From Brenneria nigrifluens DSM 30175 = ATCC 13028 (GTDB lineage Bacteria; Pseudomonadota; Gammaproteobacteria; Enterobacterales; Enterobacteriaceae), in the NCBI RefSeq assembly GCF_005484965.1, contig NZ_CP034036.1, forward strand, positions 434,001 to 498,000: a stretch of 64,000 bases of DNA, given 5' to 3'. A model generated the notes under the pieces. That model saw nothing but the letters and a program-made list of their open reading frames with translations. It was not told the DNA's origin and searched no databases. Positions 9,159-17,382 of the stretch are shown here, piece by piece; positions within the stretch are counted from its first letter, which is position 1, and each line of letters opens with the position of its first letter. Both the position numbers and the translations under genes were made by a program.

Positions 9159-10430
9159 ATGACGTATCCATCAGTGCAAAAAATCGCCGTCTTGTTGATG
9201 CTTGTGGGGAGCAGCGCCTTGGCGCCGGCGCAGCATAAGGAGCCGGTATCCATCGCCTTTGAGGAGTCGCCCATCGCCCGCATATTGCAGGCGTTGGCGG
9301 ACCATCGGCAGTTGAATCTGGTGGTGGCGCCGGGCGTGGAGGGGAAACTCAGTCTGCGGTTGGCGGAGGTTCCCTGGCGGCAGGCGCTGGATATCGTTTT
9401 GCATATGGGCCAGCTTACCATGGCGCAGGAAGGCAATGTTTTACTGGTTTATCCCGCCGCCCGCCTTGACGAATTGCAGCTGCAAGAAGAAGAGCGCCTC
9501 GACCGACAGATGCAGACCCAGCCGTTGCGGAATCTTTCCGTTGCCTTGCAGCACGCCGATGCCGCCGAGGTGGCTTCAAGCGTTCAGGCCCAGCGCGGCG
9601 TGTTAATGACGGAGCGGGGGAGCGTCACCGTGGATAAACGCACCAATACGTTACTTATCCGCGATACGCAGGCCGCGCTGGAGCAGCTCAGGCCGTGGCT
9701 GAATGAACTGGACCTGCCGCTGGCGCAGGTGCAACTGGCGGCGCATATCGTGACCATCAGCAGTGAAAACCTGCAGGAACTGGGCGTCAATTGGGGGCTG
9801 GGGGCCGGCGACTCGGCTAATAACGCCCTGCGGTTAAGCAATTTTACCGTCAGTTTGCCGCTGGAGACGCCCGCGATCAGCGCCGGCTTCCATCTGGCCC
9901 GGCTCAACGGCCGCCTGCTGGATTTGGAGCTAATGGCTTTGGAGCAGGAAAACCAGGTCGAGATCATCGCCAGTCCGCGGCTGTTTACCGCGCACCAGCA
10001 AACCGCCAGCATCAAGCAGGGGACGGAAATTCCCTATCAGGTCTCCAGCGGCGCCAGCGGCTCAACCTCCATCGAATTCAAGGAGGCGGTGCTGGGCATG
10101 GAGGTGACGCCCAGCATTCTGCGCGCCGGCCGGATTACGCTCAACCTGAAAATTAGCCAGAATATGCCGGGACAGACGATCAAACAGGGGGACAACGGCG
10201 AGGCGCTGGCAATCGATAAGCAGGAGATACAGACGCAGGTCACCGTCGCCGACGGGGAAACCATTGTGCTGGGCGGAATATTTCAGCAGCAAAAAACGCG
10301 TGGCGTCAGCCAGGTTCCGGGGTTAGGCGATATTCCGCTGCTGGGGCGCCTGTTCAAAAATAGCGTGCAAAAGCATGCGCGGCGCGAACTGGTTATTTTT
10401 ATTACCCCGACGTTAATTCCGCCGACGTAG
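9159..10430 (+). CDS. hofQ: HofQ, secretin-like outer-membrane DNA-uptake porin
   Basis: 423 residues. Signal peptide at about 1-24, then an N0/STN-type domain (about 30-95), a short N1-like domain, and a C-terminal secretin domain (about 190-420) containing the ISQNMPG and VADGETIVLGGIF patterns and ending in a VIFITPTLI beta-strand. Secretins of this class form the outer-membrane channel for DNA uptake or pili; HofQ is the ComE/PilQ-like member. Last gene of the hof operon, closed by a terminator. No pilin or motor ATPase gene lies nearby, as in E. coli, where those are elsewhere. Confidence 0.93.
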   Translation: MTYPSVQKIAVLLMLVGSSALAPAQHKEPVSIAFEESPIARILQALADHRQLNLVVAPGVEGKLSLRLAEVPWRQALDIVLHMGQLTMAQEGNVLLVYPAARLDELQLQEEERLDRQMQTQPLRNLSVALQHADAAEVASSVQAQRGVLMTERGSVTVDKRTNTLLIRDTQAALEQLRPWLNELDLPLAQVQLAAHIVTISSENLQELGVNWGLGAGDSANNALRLSNFTVSLPLETPAISAGFHLARLNGRLLDLELMALEQENQVEIIASPRLFTAHQQTASIKQGTEIPYQVSSGASGSTSIEFKEAVLGMEVTPSILRAGRITLNLKISQNMPGQTIKQGDNGEALAIDKQEIQTQVTVADGETIVLGGIFQQQKTRGVSQVPGLGDIPLLGRLFKNSVQKHARRELVIFITPTLIPPT

Positions 10431-10439
10431 GCGTATTAG

Positions 10440-10476
10440 AATGCGCCGTTGGCATAAAAAACGGCGCATTATTTTG
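10440..10476 (+). terminator. Rho-independent terminator after hofQ
   Basis: An 11-bp perfect stem (10440-10450 with 10460-10470) built on AATGCGCCGTT and its complement, with a nine-base loop, followed by ATTTT. It begins nine bases after the hofQ stop. Confidence 0.85.
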
Positions 10477-10763
10477 CCGGATTCATGGCTTCTAAGTTTG
10501 ACGCTGCGGCGGATTTAGCTTACAAGGGTTAGCGAATTGAGCACAGAAGTGTTGTTCCGCCGAAAATGTGTATAAAACACACTATATTACCACCTGTAGC
10601 CAGTGTGGCATTTTATTCGGTTGCCAAACTACCCTGAGTATTGAGATAATTTTTTGTCTGATTCTCGCACTATCGCTCATGAGGTTTCAGTTTAGGTCCC
10701 GTCGCTGAGTTGATTGGCGGGGCGGGTTATCATTAACGAATTGTCTTAGTAATACCAAAAAAC
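10477..10763 (+). promoter_or_regulatory. aroK upstream region and leader
   Basis: 287 bp without a gene between the hofQ terminator and aroK. In E. coli this place holds the promoter and long leader of the aroK-aroB-damX-dam series. TATAAA (around 10570) and nearby AT-rich stretches are possible -10 elements, but no -35 at good spacing could be assigned, so the promoter is not fixed here. Confidence 0.35.
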
Positions 10764-11285
10764 ATGGCAGAGAAACGCAATATCTTTCTGGTTGGGCCTA
10801 TGGGTGCCGGCAAAAGCACTATTGGCCGTCAGTTAGCTCAACAGCTCAATATGGAGTTTTTCGACTCCGATCAAGAAATTGAGCGACGCACCGGGGCTGA
10901 TGTGGGCTGGGTATTCGACGTGGAAGGCGAAGAAGGCTTTCGTGAACGCGAAGAAAAAGTCATTAATGAGTTGACGGAAAAACAGGGTATCGTCCTGGCG
11001 ACGGGCGGAGGCTCGGTCAAGTCTCGTGAAACACGTAACCGTCTTTCAGCGCGCGGGGTCGTCGTTTATCTTGAAACGACGATCGAGAAGCAGCTTGCTC
11101 GTACGCAGCGCGATAAAAAGCGCCCGCTGCTTCAGGTTGAGGCGCCGCCACGCGAAGTGCTGGAAGAATTGGCGAGAGAGCGCAATCCGCTGTACGAGGA
11201 GATTGCCGATGTCACCATTCGGACCGATGAGCAAAGCGCCAAGGTAGTTGCCAACCAGATTATCAATATGCTGGAAAGCAACTAA
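10764..11285 (+). CDS. aroK: Shikimate kinase I
   Basis: 173 residues, cytosolic. It phosphorylates shikimate with ATP in the pathway to chorismate and aromatic amino acids. Walker A GPMGAGKST at residues 11-19, the shikimate-binding DSD and RR region (FFDSDQEIERR, about 31-41), the ATGGGSV glycine-rich motif (about 78-84) and the lid arginine region (RDKKRPLL) are all present. Same length as the E. coli enzyme. It leads the aroK-aroB-damX-dam-rpe-gph-trpS series. Confidence 0.97.
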   Translation: MAEKRNIFLVGPMGAGKSTIGRQLAQQLNMEFFDSDQEIERRTGADVGWVFDVEGEEGFREREEKVINELTEKQGIVLATGGGSVKSRETRNRLSARGVVVYLETTIEKQLARTQRDKKRPLLQVEAPPREVLEELARERNPLYEEIADVTIRTDEQSAKVVANQIINMLESN

Positions 11286-11336
11286 AGTGTAGGACATCAT
11301 CTGCGTACGCAGGTTTCAACAGGTTATTAAACGCGC

Positions 11337-12422
11337 ATGGAAAGGATTACCGTAACATTGGCGGAGCGTAGTTATCCCATTACGATAGCCGCCGGATTGT
11401 TTAATGATTCGACTTCTTTTATGCCGTTGAAGGCCGGGGAGCAGGCCATGCTGGTGACCAACCAGTCGTTGGCCCCTCTCTATCTTGAACAGGTCCGCCG
11501 CGTGCTGGAACAAAGCGGCGTACACGTCGATCAGGTCATTCTGCCTGACGGGGAGCAATATAAGTCCCTGAGCGTGCTGGATCAGGTTTTTACCGCGCTG
11601 CTTGAAAAACCACACGGCCGCGACACCACGATTGTGGCGTTGGGCGGCGGCGTGATTGGCGATTTGGCCGGTTTTGCCGCCGCCAGCTACCAGCGCGGCG
11701 TGCGCTTTATTCAGGTTCCGACCTCCCTGCTGGCGCAGGTTGATTCTTCCGTCGGCGGCAAAACCGCGGTGAATCATCCGCTGGGCAAGAATATGATCGG
11801 CGCGTTCTATCAACCCGCCTCCGTGGTGGTTGATCTGGATTGCCTGAAAACCCTGCCGGCGCGCGAACTGTCGTCCGGGCTGGCGGAAGTCATCAAATAC
11901 GGCATTATTCTGGATCGCGACTTCTTTGTGTGGCTGGAAGAAAATATCGACGCGCTGCGTACATTGCAGCACGATGCGCTGGCTTACTGTATCCGCCGTT
12001 GCTGTGAACTGAAAGCGGCGGTGGTGGCGGCGGATGAACGCGAAAGCGGCATGCGCGCGCTGCTCAACCTGGGGCATACCTACGGTCATGCCATTGAGGC
12101 GGAAATGGGATACGGCAACTGGCTGCACGGCGAGGGCGTCGCCGCGGGAATGGTAATGGCCGCGCAGGCGGCGCGGCGTCTTGGGCAATTTTCCGCCGAT
12201 GACGTCGAACGTATCAAGGCCCTATTGGTACGGGCCGGTCTGCCGGTTAACGGGCCGGAGCAGATGGCGCCGGAATCTTATCTTCCCCATATGATGCGCG
12301 ATAAGAAGGTGCTGGCGGGCGAGCTGCGTCTTGTGCTGCCGACTTCTATCGGTCATGCCGAAGTCCGTGGCGGCGTAGCGCATGATATTGTGCTCGCGTC
12401 GATAGCTGATTGTCTTGCCTAA
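11337..12422 (+). CDS. aroB: 3-dehydroquinate synthase
   Basis: 361 residues. It converts DAHP to 3-dehydroquinate, the second step of the shikimate pathway, using NAD and a divalent metal. The NAD-binding GGGVIGDLAGF is at about 103-113, and the metal ligands sit in SGLAEVIKYG, LGHTYGHAIE and WLHGEGVAAGM. The ATG at 11337 gives the family start MERITVTL. 51 bp after aroK, same strand, as in E. coli. Confidence 0.97.
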   Translation: MERITVTLAERSYPITIAAGLFNDSTSFMPLKAGEQAMLVTNQSLAPLYLEQVRRVLEQSGVHVDQVILPDGEQYKSLSVLDQVFTALLEKPHGRDTTIVALGGGVIGDLAGFAAASYQRGVRFIQVPTSLLAQVDSSVGGKTAVNHPLGKNMIGAFYQPASVVVDLDCLKTLPARELSSGLAEVIKYGIILDRDFFVWLEENIDALRTLQHDALAYCIRRCCELKAAVVAADERESGMRALLNLGHTYGHAIEAEMGYGNWLHGEGVAAGMVMAAQAARRLGQFSADDVERIKALLVRAGLPVNGPEQMAPESYLPHMMRDKKVLAGELRLVLPTSIGHAEVRGGVAHDIVLASIADCLA

Positions 12423-12571
12423 GGCGTTTTACCGTTTTTATTGACCATAGATGTGTTAACGACAGATAGGCGCTGATGGTTTATGGTTAATAAAATACAA
12501 TGCGTTATGATTTAATCATTCGCTCCGGGAACAGGATTGCGAATTTTAGCCTTTCAGTTGGGGGGTATTAA

Positions 12572-13513
12572 GTGGATGAGTTTAAGCCGGAAGACGAACT
12601 GAAGCCCGATACCAGTGATCGTCGACCTACGCGTCAGCAGAAAAGAAGTCATTTTTCCGTACCGAAAATCGAGCTTTCCAGACAACACCTGATGATCGCC
12701 ATCGGGATTTTGGTGCTGGTGCTGCTGATTATCGGTATCGGTTCCGCCCTGCAGGCGCCTTCTCACCAGCAGACCTCCCAGCCTCAAAGCCAGGGTGAAA
12801 AGAGCATCGATCTTTCTTCATCATCTCCCACGGCGCCAACGGAAAGCGCCGCGCCGGTTGAGAATCCTTCCGCCGTAACCGGACAGGCGCCGCAAACGCT
12901 GAGCGCGCCGCCGGTTTCCGATACGCCGACGCAAGCGCCGGTTCAACCGCCGGTCAGCGGCCAGCAGCGCATCGAGCTGCCGGGAAATATTACCGACGCG
13001 CTTGCTCAGCAGCAGGGCCGCGTTGACGAATTTTCTCAAGGCGCTGCGGGTGGTTCAACGCTGCCGACGGCGCCCGCCACGGTTGCGCCAACGGCTAAAG
13101 CGCCGGCGCAAGGGCCCGCTGAAAAGCCGGCGCGCAGCGGCAATTCCGCTCAGGGTAATAACAGGCAGGCGGCAACGAATACGCAGAAAGCGGCGGCGCC
13201 CGCCGCGACGGGTAAATCAGCGGCAGGGTCCGGCGCCGCCATTCAAAACGCGCCGGCCAGCCATTTTACCTTGCAGTTGAGCGGCGCTTCCCGTTCCGAT
13301 ACGCTGAAAGCTTACGCCAGGCAGCATAATCTGGCCCATTCATGGGTTTATGAAACTAAACGTGACGGAAAATCCTGGTATGTGTTAGTTACTGGAGTCT
13401 ATGCTTCCGCAGCAGAAGCAAGGCAGGCAATCGCAACGCTACCTGCTGATGTACAAGCGAAAAAACCATGGGTTAAGCCGATCCGTCAGGTGAAGCAGGA
13501 CTTGAATAAGTAA
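12572..13513 (+). CDS. damX: DamX, SPOR-domain cell division protein (short form)
   Basis: 313 residues, a single-pass inner-membrane protein (helix at about 40-60) with a proline- and alanine-rich periplasmic linker and a C-terminal SPOR domain (about 230-310) that binds denuded septal glycan. GTG start at 12572; the N-terminus reads DEFKPEDELKPD as in E. coli. The E. coli protein is 428 residues. Here the acidic cytoplasmic segment is cut to about 39 residues and the linker is also shorter, while both ends stay conserved. Lies between aroB and dam as usual. Confidence 0.93.
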   Translation: MDEFKPEDELKPDTSDRRPTRQQKRSHFSVPKIELSRQHLMIAIGILVLVLLIIGIGSALQAPSHQQTSQPQSQGEKSIDLSSSSPTAPTESAAPVENPSAVTGQAPQTLSAPPVSDTPTQAPVQPPVSGQQRIELPGNITDALAQQQGRVDEFSQGAAGGSTLPTAPATVAPTAKAPAQGPAEKPARSGNSAQGNNRQAATNTQKAAAPAATGKSAAGSGAAIQNAPASHFTLQLSGASRSDTLKAYARQHNLAHSWVYETKRDGKSWYVLVTGVYASAAEARQAIATLPADVQAKKPWVKPIRQVKQDLNK

Positions 13514-13593
13514 CGCCAATTTTAGCCCTGATGTGCTGTCTGACACAGAGTACAATCCGCGGCTCTGATAAAGTAAGAGTAACTAACGACGGC

Positions 13594-14406
13594 ATGAAGA
13601 AAAACCGCGCTTTTTTAAAATGGGCTGGTGGCAAATATCCACTGGTGGAAGAGATTCGTCGCTACTTACCCGAGGGAGGCTGCCTTATCGAGCCTTTTGT
13701 CGGTGCGGGTTCCGTATTTTTGAATACCGAGTACGACAGCTATATATTGGCCGATATTAATAGCGATCTCATTAATCTCTACAATATCGTCAAGTCGAAT
13801 ACCGATGATTTTGTCCGCGACTCGCGCAAGCTTTTTACTGATGAAGTGAATACTTCAGAGGTTTTCTATCTGCTGCGCCAGGAGTTTAATCTCTGCGCTG
13901 ACGCCTACCGGCGCGCGGTATTGTTTCTTTATCTCAATCGCCATTGTTATAACGGGCTGTGTCGCTATAACATGCGCGGTGAATTTAATGTGCCGTTCGG
14001 GCGTTATAAAAAGCCCTATTTCCCGGAAGAAGAAATTCGCTGGTTCGCCTTTAAGGCCAGGAACGCCACCTTTGTTTGCGAGCACTACCAGCAAACGCTG
14101 ATTAAAGCCGCGCCGGGATCGGTGGTTTATTGCGATCCCCCTTACGCGCCCTTATCGGCGACCGCTAACTTTACCGCGTACCACACCAATAATTTTAATA
14201 ATGTCGACCAGCAAGATCTGGCCCGCATGGCCCATCGCCTATCGGTTGAATACCGCATCCCGGTGCTGATTTCCAACCACGATACGGTATTGACCCGCGA
14301 GTGGTATCAGGATGCTTCACTTTATGTGGTAAAAGCGCGTCGGACCATTAGCCGCAATATTCTGGGTCGTAGTAAAGTGAACGAACTGCTGGCCTTGTAT
14401 TGCTGA
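13594..14406 (+). CDS. dam: DNA adenine methyltransferase (GATC)
   Basis: 270 residues. It methylates adenine N6 in GATC, serving mismatch repair, SeqA control of replication and gene switching. The AdoMet-binding motif EPFVGAGSVF (about 33-42) and the catalytic DPPY (181-184) place it in the alpha class. The frame opens earlier at 13531, but the ATG at 13594 gives the family start MKKNRAFLKWAGGK and is preferred. Located between damX and rpe as in E. coli. Confidence 0.97.
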   Translation: MKKNRAFLKWAGGKYPLVEEIRRYLPEGGCLIEPFVGAGSVFLNTEYDSYILADINSDLINLYNIVKSNTDDFVRDSRKLFTDEVNTSEVFYLLRQEFNLCADAYRRAVLFLYLNRHCYNGLCRYNMRGEFNVPFGRYKKPYFPEEEIRWFAFKARNATFVCEHYQQTLIKAAPGSVVYCDPPYAPLSATANFTAYHTNNFNNVDQQDLARMAHRLSVEYRIPVLISNHDTVLTREWYQDASLYVVKARRTISRNILGRSKVNELLALYC

Positions 14407-14565
14407 CGCCGAAGCCGAGTAGGAAACGGTAGGCGGGACAGCGCGGCGACAAGCCGGATATGATTGACCGCAAGTTGGTTTGCGCAGCAGCCATTGCCGA
14501 TCGGGATGATGGATAAACCGGCATCCCGGCGGCAGGAGTTCGGACTTTATCGTTTGGAGATGCGA

Positions 14566-15243
14566 ATGAAACCGTTTTTAATCGCCCCGTCTATTCTGTC
14601 GGCCGACTTCGCCCGGCTTGGCGAGGATACCGCCAACGTGCTGGCGGCCGGCGCCGACGTGGTTCACTTTGACGTGATGGACAACCACTATGTGCCTAAT
14701 CTGACCATTGGTCCGCTGGTGCTTAAATCCTTGCGGGACTACGGCATCAGCGCGCCGATTGATGTGCATTTAATGGTTAAGCCGGTCGATCGCCTCATTC
14801 CCGACTTCGCGCAGGCGGGGGCCAGTTTTATCACCTTCCATCCCGAGGCTTCGGAGCACGTCGATCGCTCTCTGCAATTGATCAAAGATCACGGCTGCAA
14901 GGCCGGTCTGGTTTTTAACCCCGCCACGCCGCTCAGCTATCTCGACTACGTGATGGACAAAGTGGACATCATTTTGCTGATGTCCGTGAATCCCGGCTTC
15001 GGCGGGCAGTCCTTTATCCCCGCCACCCTGGATAAGCTGCGTCAGGCGCGCCGGCGCATTGACGACAGCGGTTATGATATCCGTCTGGAAGTGGACGGCG
15101 GCGTCAAGGTCGATAATATCGGCGCCATCGCCGCCGCGGGCGCTGATATGTTTGTCGCCGGTTCCGCCATTTTCAGCCAGCCGGACTACCGCTCGGTCAT
15201 CGAGCAGATGCGCGGCGAATTGGCGCGGGTGACCGATGAATGA
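14566..15243 (+). CDS. rpe: Ribulose-phosphate 3-epimerase
   Basis: 225 residues, a cytosolic TIM-barrel enzyme that interconverts ribulose 5-phosphate and xylulose 5-phosphate. Metal and catalytic sites are seen in HFDVMDNHYVPN, DVHLMV, FHPEAS, SVNPGFGGQ and EVDGGV. The ATG at 14566 follows GGAG with a seven-base spacer and yields MKPFLIAPSIL; the longer open frame from 14464 is not supported by family length. Its end overlaps gph by eight bases. Confidence 0.97.
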   Translation: MKPFLIAPSILSADFARLGEDTANVLAAGADVVHFDVMDNHYVPNLTIGPLVLKSLRDYGISAPIDVHLMVKPVDRLIPDFAQAGASFITFHPEASEHVDRSLQLIKDHGCKAGLVFNPATPLSYLDYVMDKVDIILLMSVNPGFGGQSFIPATLDKLRQARRRIDDSGYDIRLEVDGGVKVDNIGAIAAAGADMFVAGSAIFSQPDYRSVIEQMRGELARVTDE

Positions 15244-15940
15244 CGCGATACGCATCCGCGGGCTGGCGTTCGACCTCGACGGCACGCTGATTAACAGCGC
15301 GCCGGGGCTGGCCGAGGCGGTCGATTTGGCGCTACAGGCGCAGTCGCTTCCGGCGGCGGGGGAAGAGCGGGTCGCCGCCTGGATCGGCAACGGTGCCGAT
15401 GTGCTGGTCGAGCGGGCGCTGCGCTGGGCGGGCGAGGAGCCTACGCCGCAGCGCATCCGCGCCACCCGTGAGCAGTTCGACCGCTATTACGCGCAAACGG
15501 CGGAGCGCGGCAGCGCGCTGTTCCCGCAGGTACAAGAGACGCTGGCGCAGCTGGCGCGGCAAGGGTTTCCCATGGCCGTGGTGACCAATAAGCCCACGCC
15601 TTTTGTGGCGCCTTTGCTGGTATCGCTGGGCATTGACGCCTATTTTTCCCTGATAATCGGCGGTGACGACGTTATCGTCAAAAAGCCCCATCCGGCCCCG
15701 CTATATCTGGTGCTGGGCCAGTTGGGACTGCGGGCCGGCGAGTTGCTGTTCGTCGGCGACTCCCGCAATGATATTCAGGCGTCCCAGGCCGCCGGCTGCC
15801 CCTGCGTCGGTATGACCTACGGATATAACTATGGTGAAGCGATCGCCTTGAGCCGCCCGGACCGGGTGCTGGATCGTTTTGCCGACCTATTGCCCCTTGT
15901 CGGGCCGTCATCTTCAAAAAATCAGGAAACATTAGTATGA
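15236..15940 (+). CDS. gph: Phosphoglycolate phosphatase
   Basis: 234 residues, HAD superfamily. It hydrolyses 2-phosphoglycolate arising from repair of oxidised DNA ends. Motif I FDLDGTLINS has Asp13 and Asp15, motif II is VVTNKP, the motif III lysine is in VKKPHPAP, and motif IV is FVGDSRNDI. It overlaps rpe upstream and shares ATGA with trpS downstream, so the three genes are translationally coupled. Confidence 0.95.
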   Translation: MNDAIRIRGLAFDLDGTLINSAPGLAEAVDLALQAQSLPAAGEERVAAWIGNGADVLVERALRWAGEEPTPQRIRATREQFDRYYAQTAERGSALFPQVQETLAQLARQGFPMAVVTNKPTPFVAPLLVSLGIDAYFSLIIGGDDVIVKKPHPAPLYLVLGQLGLRAGELLFVGDSRNDIQASQAAGCPCVGMTYGYNYGEAIALSRPDRVLDRFADLLPLVGPSSSKNQETLV

Positions 15941-16941
15941 GCAAGCCCATTGTATTTAGCGGCGCGCAGCCGTCTGGTGAATTGACCATTGGCAACTACA
16001 TGGGTGCGTTACGTCAGTGGGTTAATATGCAGGATGACTACGATTGCATCTATTGCATCGTTGATCTGCATGCCATTACGGTACGTCAGGATGCGCAGCA
16101 GCTACGCAAGGCCACGCTGGATACGCTGGCGCTTTATCTGGCCTGCGGCATCGATCCGCACAAAAGCACCATCTTCGTACAGTCGCACGTTCCCGAACAT
16201 ACCCAGTTAAGCTGGGTGCTGAACTGTTACGCCTATTTCGGCGAACTGAGCCGCATGACGCAGTTTAAAGATAAGTCGGCGCGCTATGAAGAGAACATCA
16301 ACGCCGGTTTGTTTGATTACCCGGTGCTGATGGCGGCCGATATCCTGCTGTATCAGACCACGCAGGTGCCGGTGGGTGAAGATCAGAAACAGCATCTGGA
16401 GCTGAGCCGCGATATCGCCCAGCGCTTCAATACGCTTTACGGCGACACTTTCAAAGTGCCGGAGCCGTTTATACCGAAGTCGGGCGCGCGGGTGATGTCT
16501 TTGCTGGATCCGAGCAAAAAGATGTCCAAGTCCGACGAAAACCGCAACAACGTGATTGGCCTGCTCGAAGATCCTAAGTCGGTGGTGAAGAAAATTAAAC
16601 GTGCGGTAACCGACTCCGATGAGCCGCCGGTGGTGCGCTATGACGTGGCGAATAAAGCCGGGGTGTCCAACCTGCTGGATATTCTTGCGGCGGTAACGGG
16701 AAAAACCATTGCCGAACTGGAGCAGGAGTTCAGCGGCAAGATGTACGGCCACCTGAAAGGGGCGGTCGCCGACGCGGTATCCGGTATGCTGAGCGAATTG
16801 CAGGAGCGTTACCACCGTTTCCGCAATGACGAAGCCTTCCTGCAGCAGGTGATGCGCGACGGCGCCGAAAAAGCCGGTGTCCGCGCGCAGCAGACCCTGA
16901 AGAGAGTGTACGACGCCGTGGGTTTTGTCGCTCGTCCGTAA
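15937..16941 (+). CDS. trpS: Tryptophanyl-tRNA synthetase
   Basis: 334 residues, class I aminoacyl-tRNA synthetase that charges tRNA-Trp. The HIGH-equivalent TIGNYMGALRQW (about 17-28) and KMSKS (about 195-199) are intact, as are the tryptophan-pocket region MAADILLYQ and the VPVGEDQKQH segment. Length equals E. coli TrpS. The ATG overlaps the gph TGA. Last gene of the aroK series; the GC-rich repeat array starts about 20 bp after its stop. Confidence 0.97.
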   Translation: MSKPIVFSGAQPSGELTIGNYMGALRQWVNMQDDYDCIYCIVDLHAITVRQDAQQLRKATLDTLALYLACGIDPHKSTIFVQSHVPEHTQLSWVLNCYAYFGELSRMTQFKDKSARYEENINAGLFDYPVLMAADILLYQTTQVPVGEDQKQHLELSRDIAQRFNTLYGDTFKVPEPFIPKSGARVMSLLDPSKKMSKSDENRNNVIGLLEDPKSVVKKIKRAVTDSDEPPVVRYDVANKAGVSNLLDILAAVTGKTIAELEQEFSGKMYGHLKGAVADAVSGMLSELQERYHRFRNDEAFLQQVMRDGAEKAGVRAQQTLKRVYDAVGFVARP

Positions 16942-16960
16942 GCCCGGCTTATTCCGTTAT

Positions 16961-17083
16961 CCCTCCTCCTGATGAGGGGGAGGTCGGGAGGGGGGAGCGG
17001 CAGGCGTCGCTGGAGCAGTGATTCACCCCACCCCGACCCTCCCCTTCGCAGGGGAGGGCGTTGGCTCCTCCCCCTGACAAGGG
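16961..17083. repeat. GC-rich palindromic intergenic repeat array, left part
   Basis: Three related palindromic units: a C-rich/G-rich pair around 16961-16998, a perfect 8-bp hairpin CCCTCCCC / GGGGAGGG at 17037-17058, and a unit with TTGGCTCCTCCC from 17061. The pattern is that of REP or BIME-type intergenic repeats. A second TTGGCTCCTCCC copy, also preceded by GGGGAGGG, lies beyond the inserted element at 17343-17366. No tRNA or gene is seen here. Confidence 0.65.
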
Positions 17084-17337
17084 CTGCCTCTTATACACAA
17101 ATCCAAGGAACCTCTAGAGGCCATGTGTATTCTGGTCTTGGGGTCATTCTTGGTTCTTTGTTTTTTGCTTTTCGTCGGCATAATTTCAGCCGGAAGCCAG
17201 GGTTCTCAGGGCTGCGGCGCTTGAGCGTCCTGAGTCGGGCGCGTGCTACGACGTGGCATAAAAATACTATTCTTTTCGCGCACGAAATAACACTGAGCTT
17301 ACATATACCGTTAACAGTAAATGTGACTAAGAGACAG
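17084..17337. mobile_element. 254-bp non-autonomous element with Tn5/IS50-like ends (MITE-like)
   Basis: The left end reads CTGCCTCTTATACACA and the right end, inverted, CTGTCTCTTAGTCACA: 13 of the first 16 bases agree. Both resemble the Tn5/IS50 outside end, which begins CTGACTCTTATACACAAGT. Flanking nonamers TGACAAGGG (17075-17083) and TCTCAGGGG (17338-17346) match at six of nine positions, consistent with an old 9-bp target duplication, the size IS50-group elements make. The element splits two related repeat units. It is too short for a transposase, so it would be mobilised in trans or be a remnant. Family assignment is inferred from the ends only. Confidence 0.65.
17123..17224 (+). CDS. 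Candidate 33-residue hydrophobic micro-ORF inside the mini-element
   Basis: An ATG at 17123 opens 33 codons: a strongly hydrophobic first 22 residues rich in Leu, Val, Phe and Cys, then a Gly/Ser/Gln-rich tail ending QGCGA. It would be a single-pass membrane peptide, the form of many type I toxins, but it matches none I know. AGAGG lies only two bases before the ATG, a poor spacing, and the region is T-rich, which alone yields hydrophobic codons. Treated as tentative. Confidence 0.2.
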   Translation: MCILVLGSFLVLCFLLFVGIISAGSQGSQGCGA

Positions 17338-17374
17338 TCTCAGGGGAGGGAGTTTGGCTCCTCCCGTTCCGACC
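17338..17374. repeat. GC-rich palindromic repeat array, right part
   Basis: Continuation of the array interrupted by the element: GGGGAGGG then TTGGCTCCTCCC and a GACC-containing arm, matching in order the unit at 17051-17072. It ends just before the stop of the M20 amidohydrolase gene. Confidence 0.55.
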
Positions 17375-17382
17375 TTCCCGCT

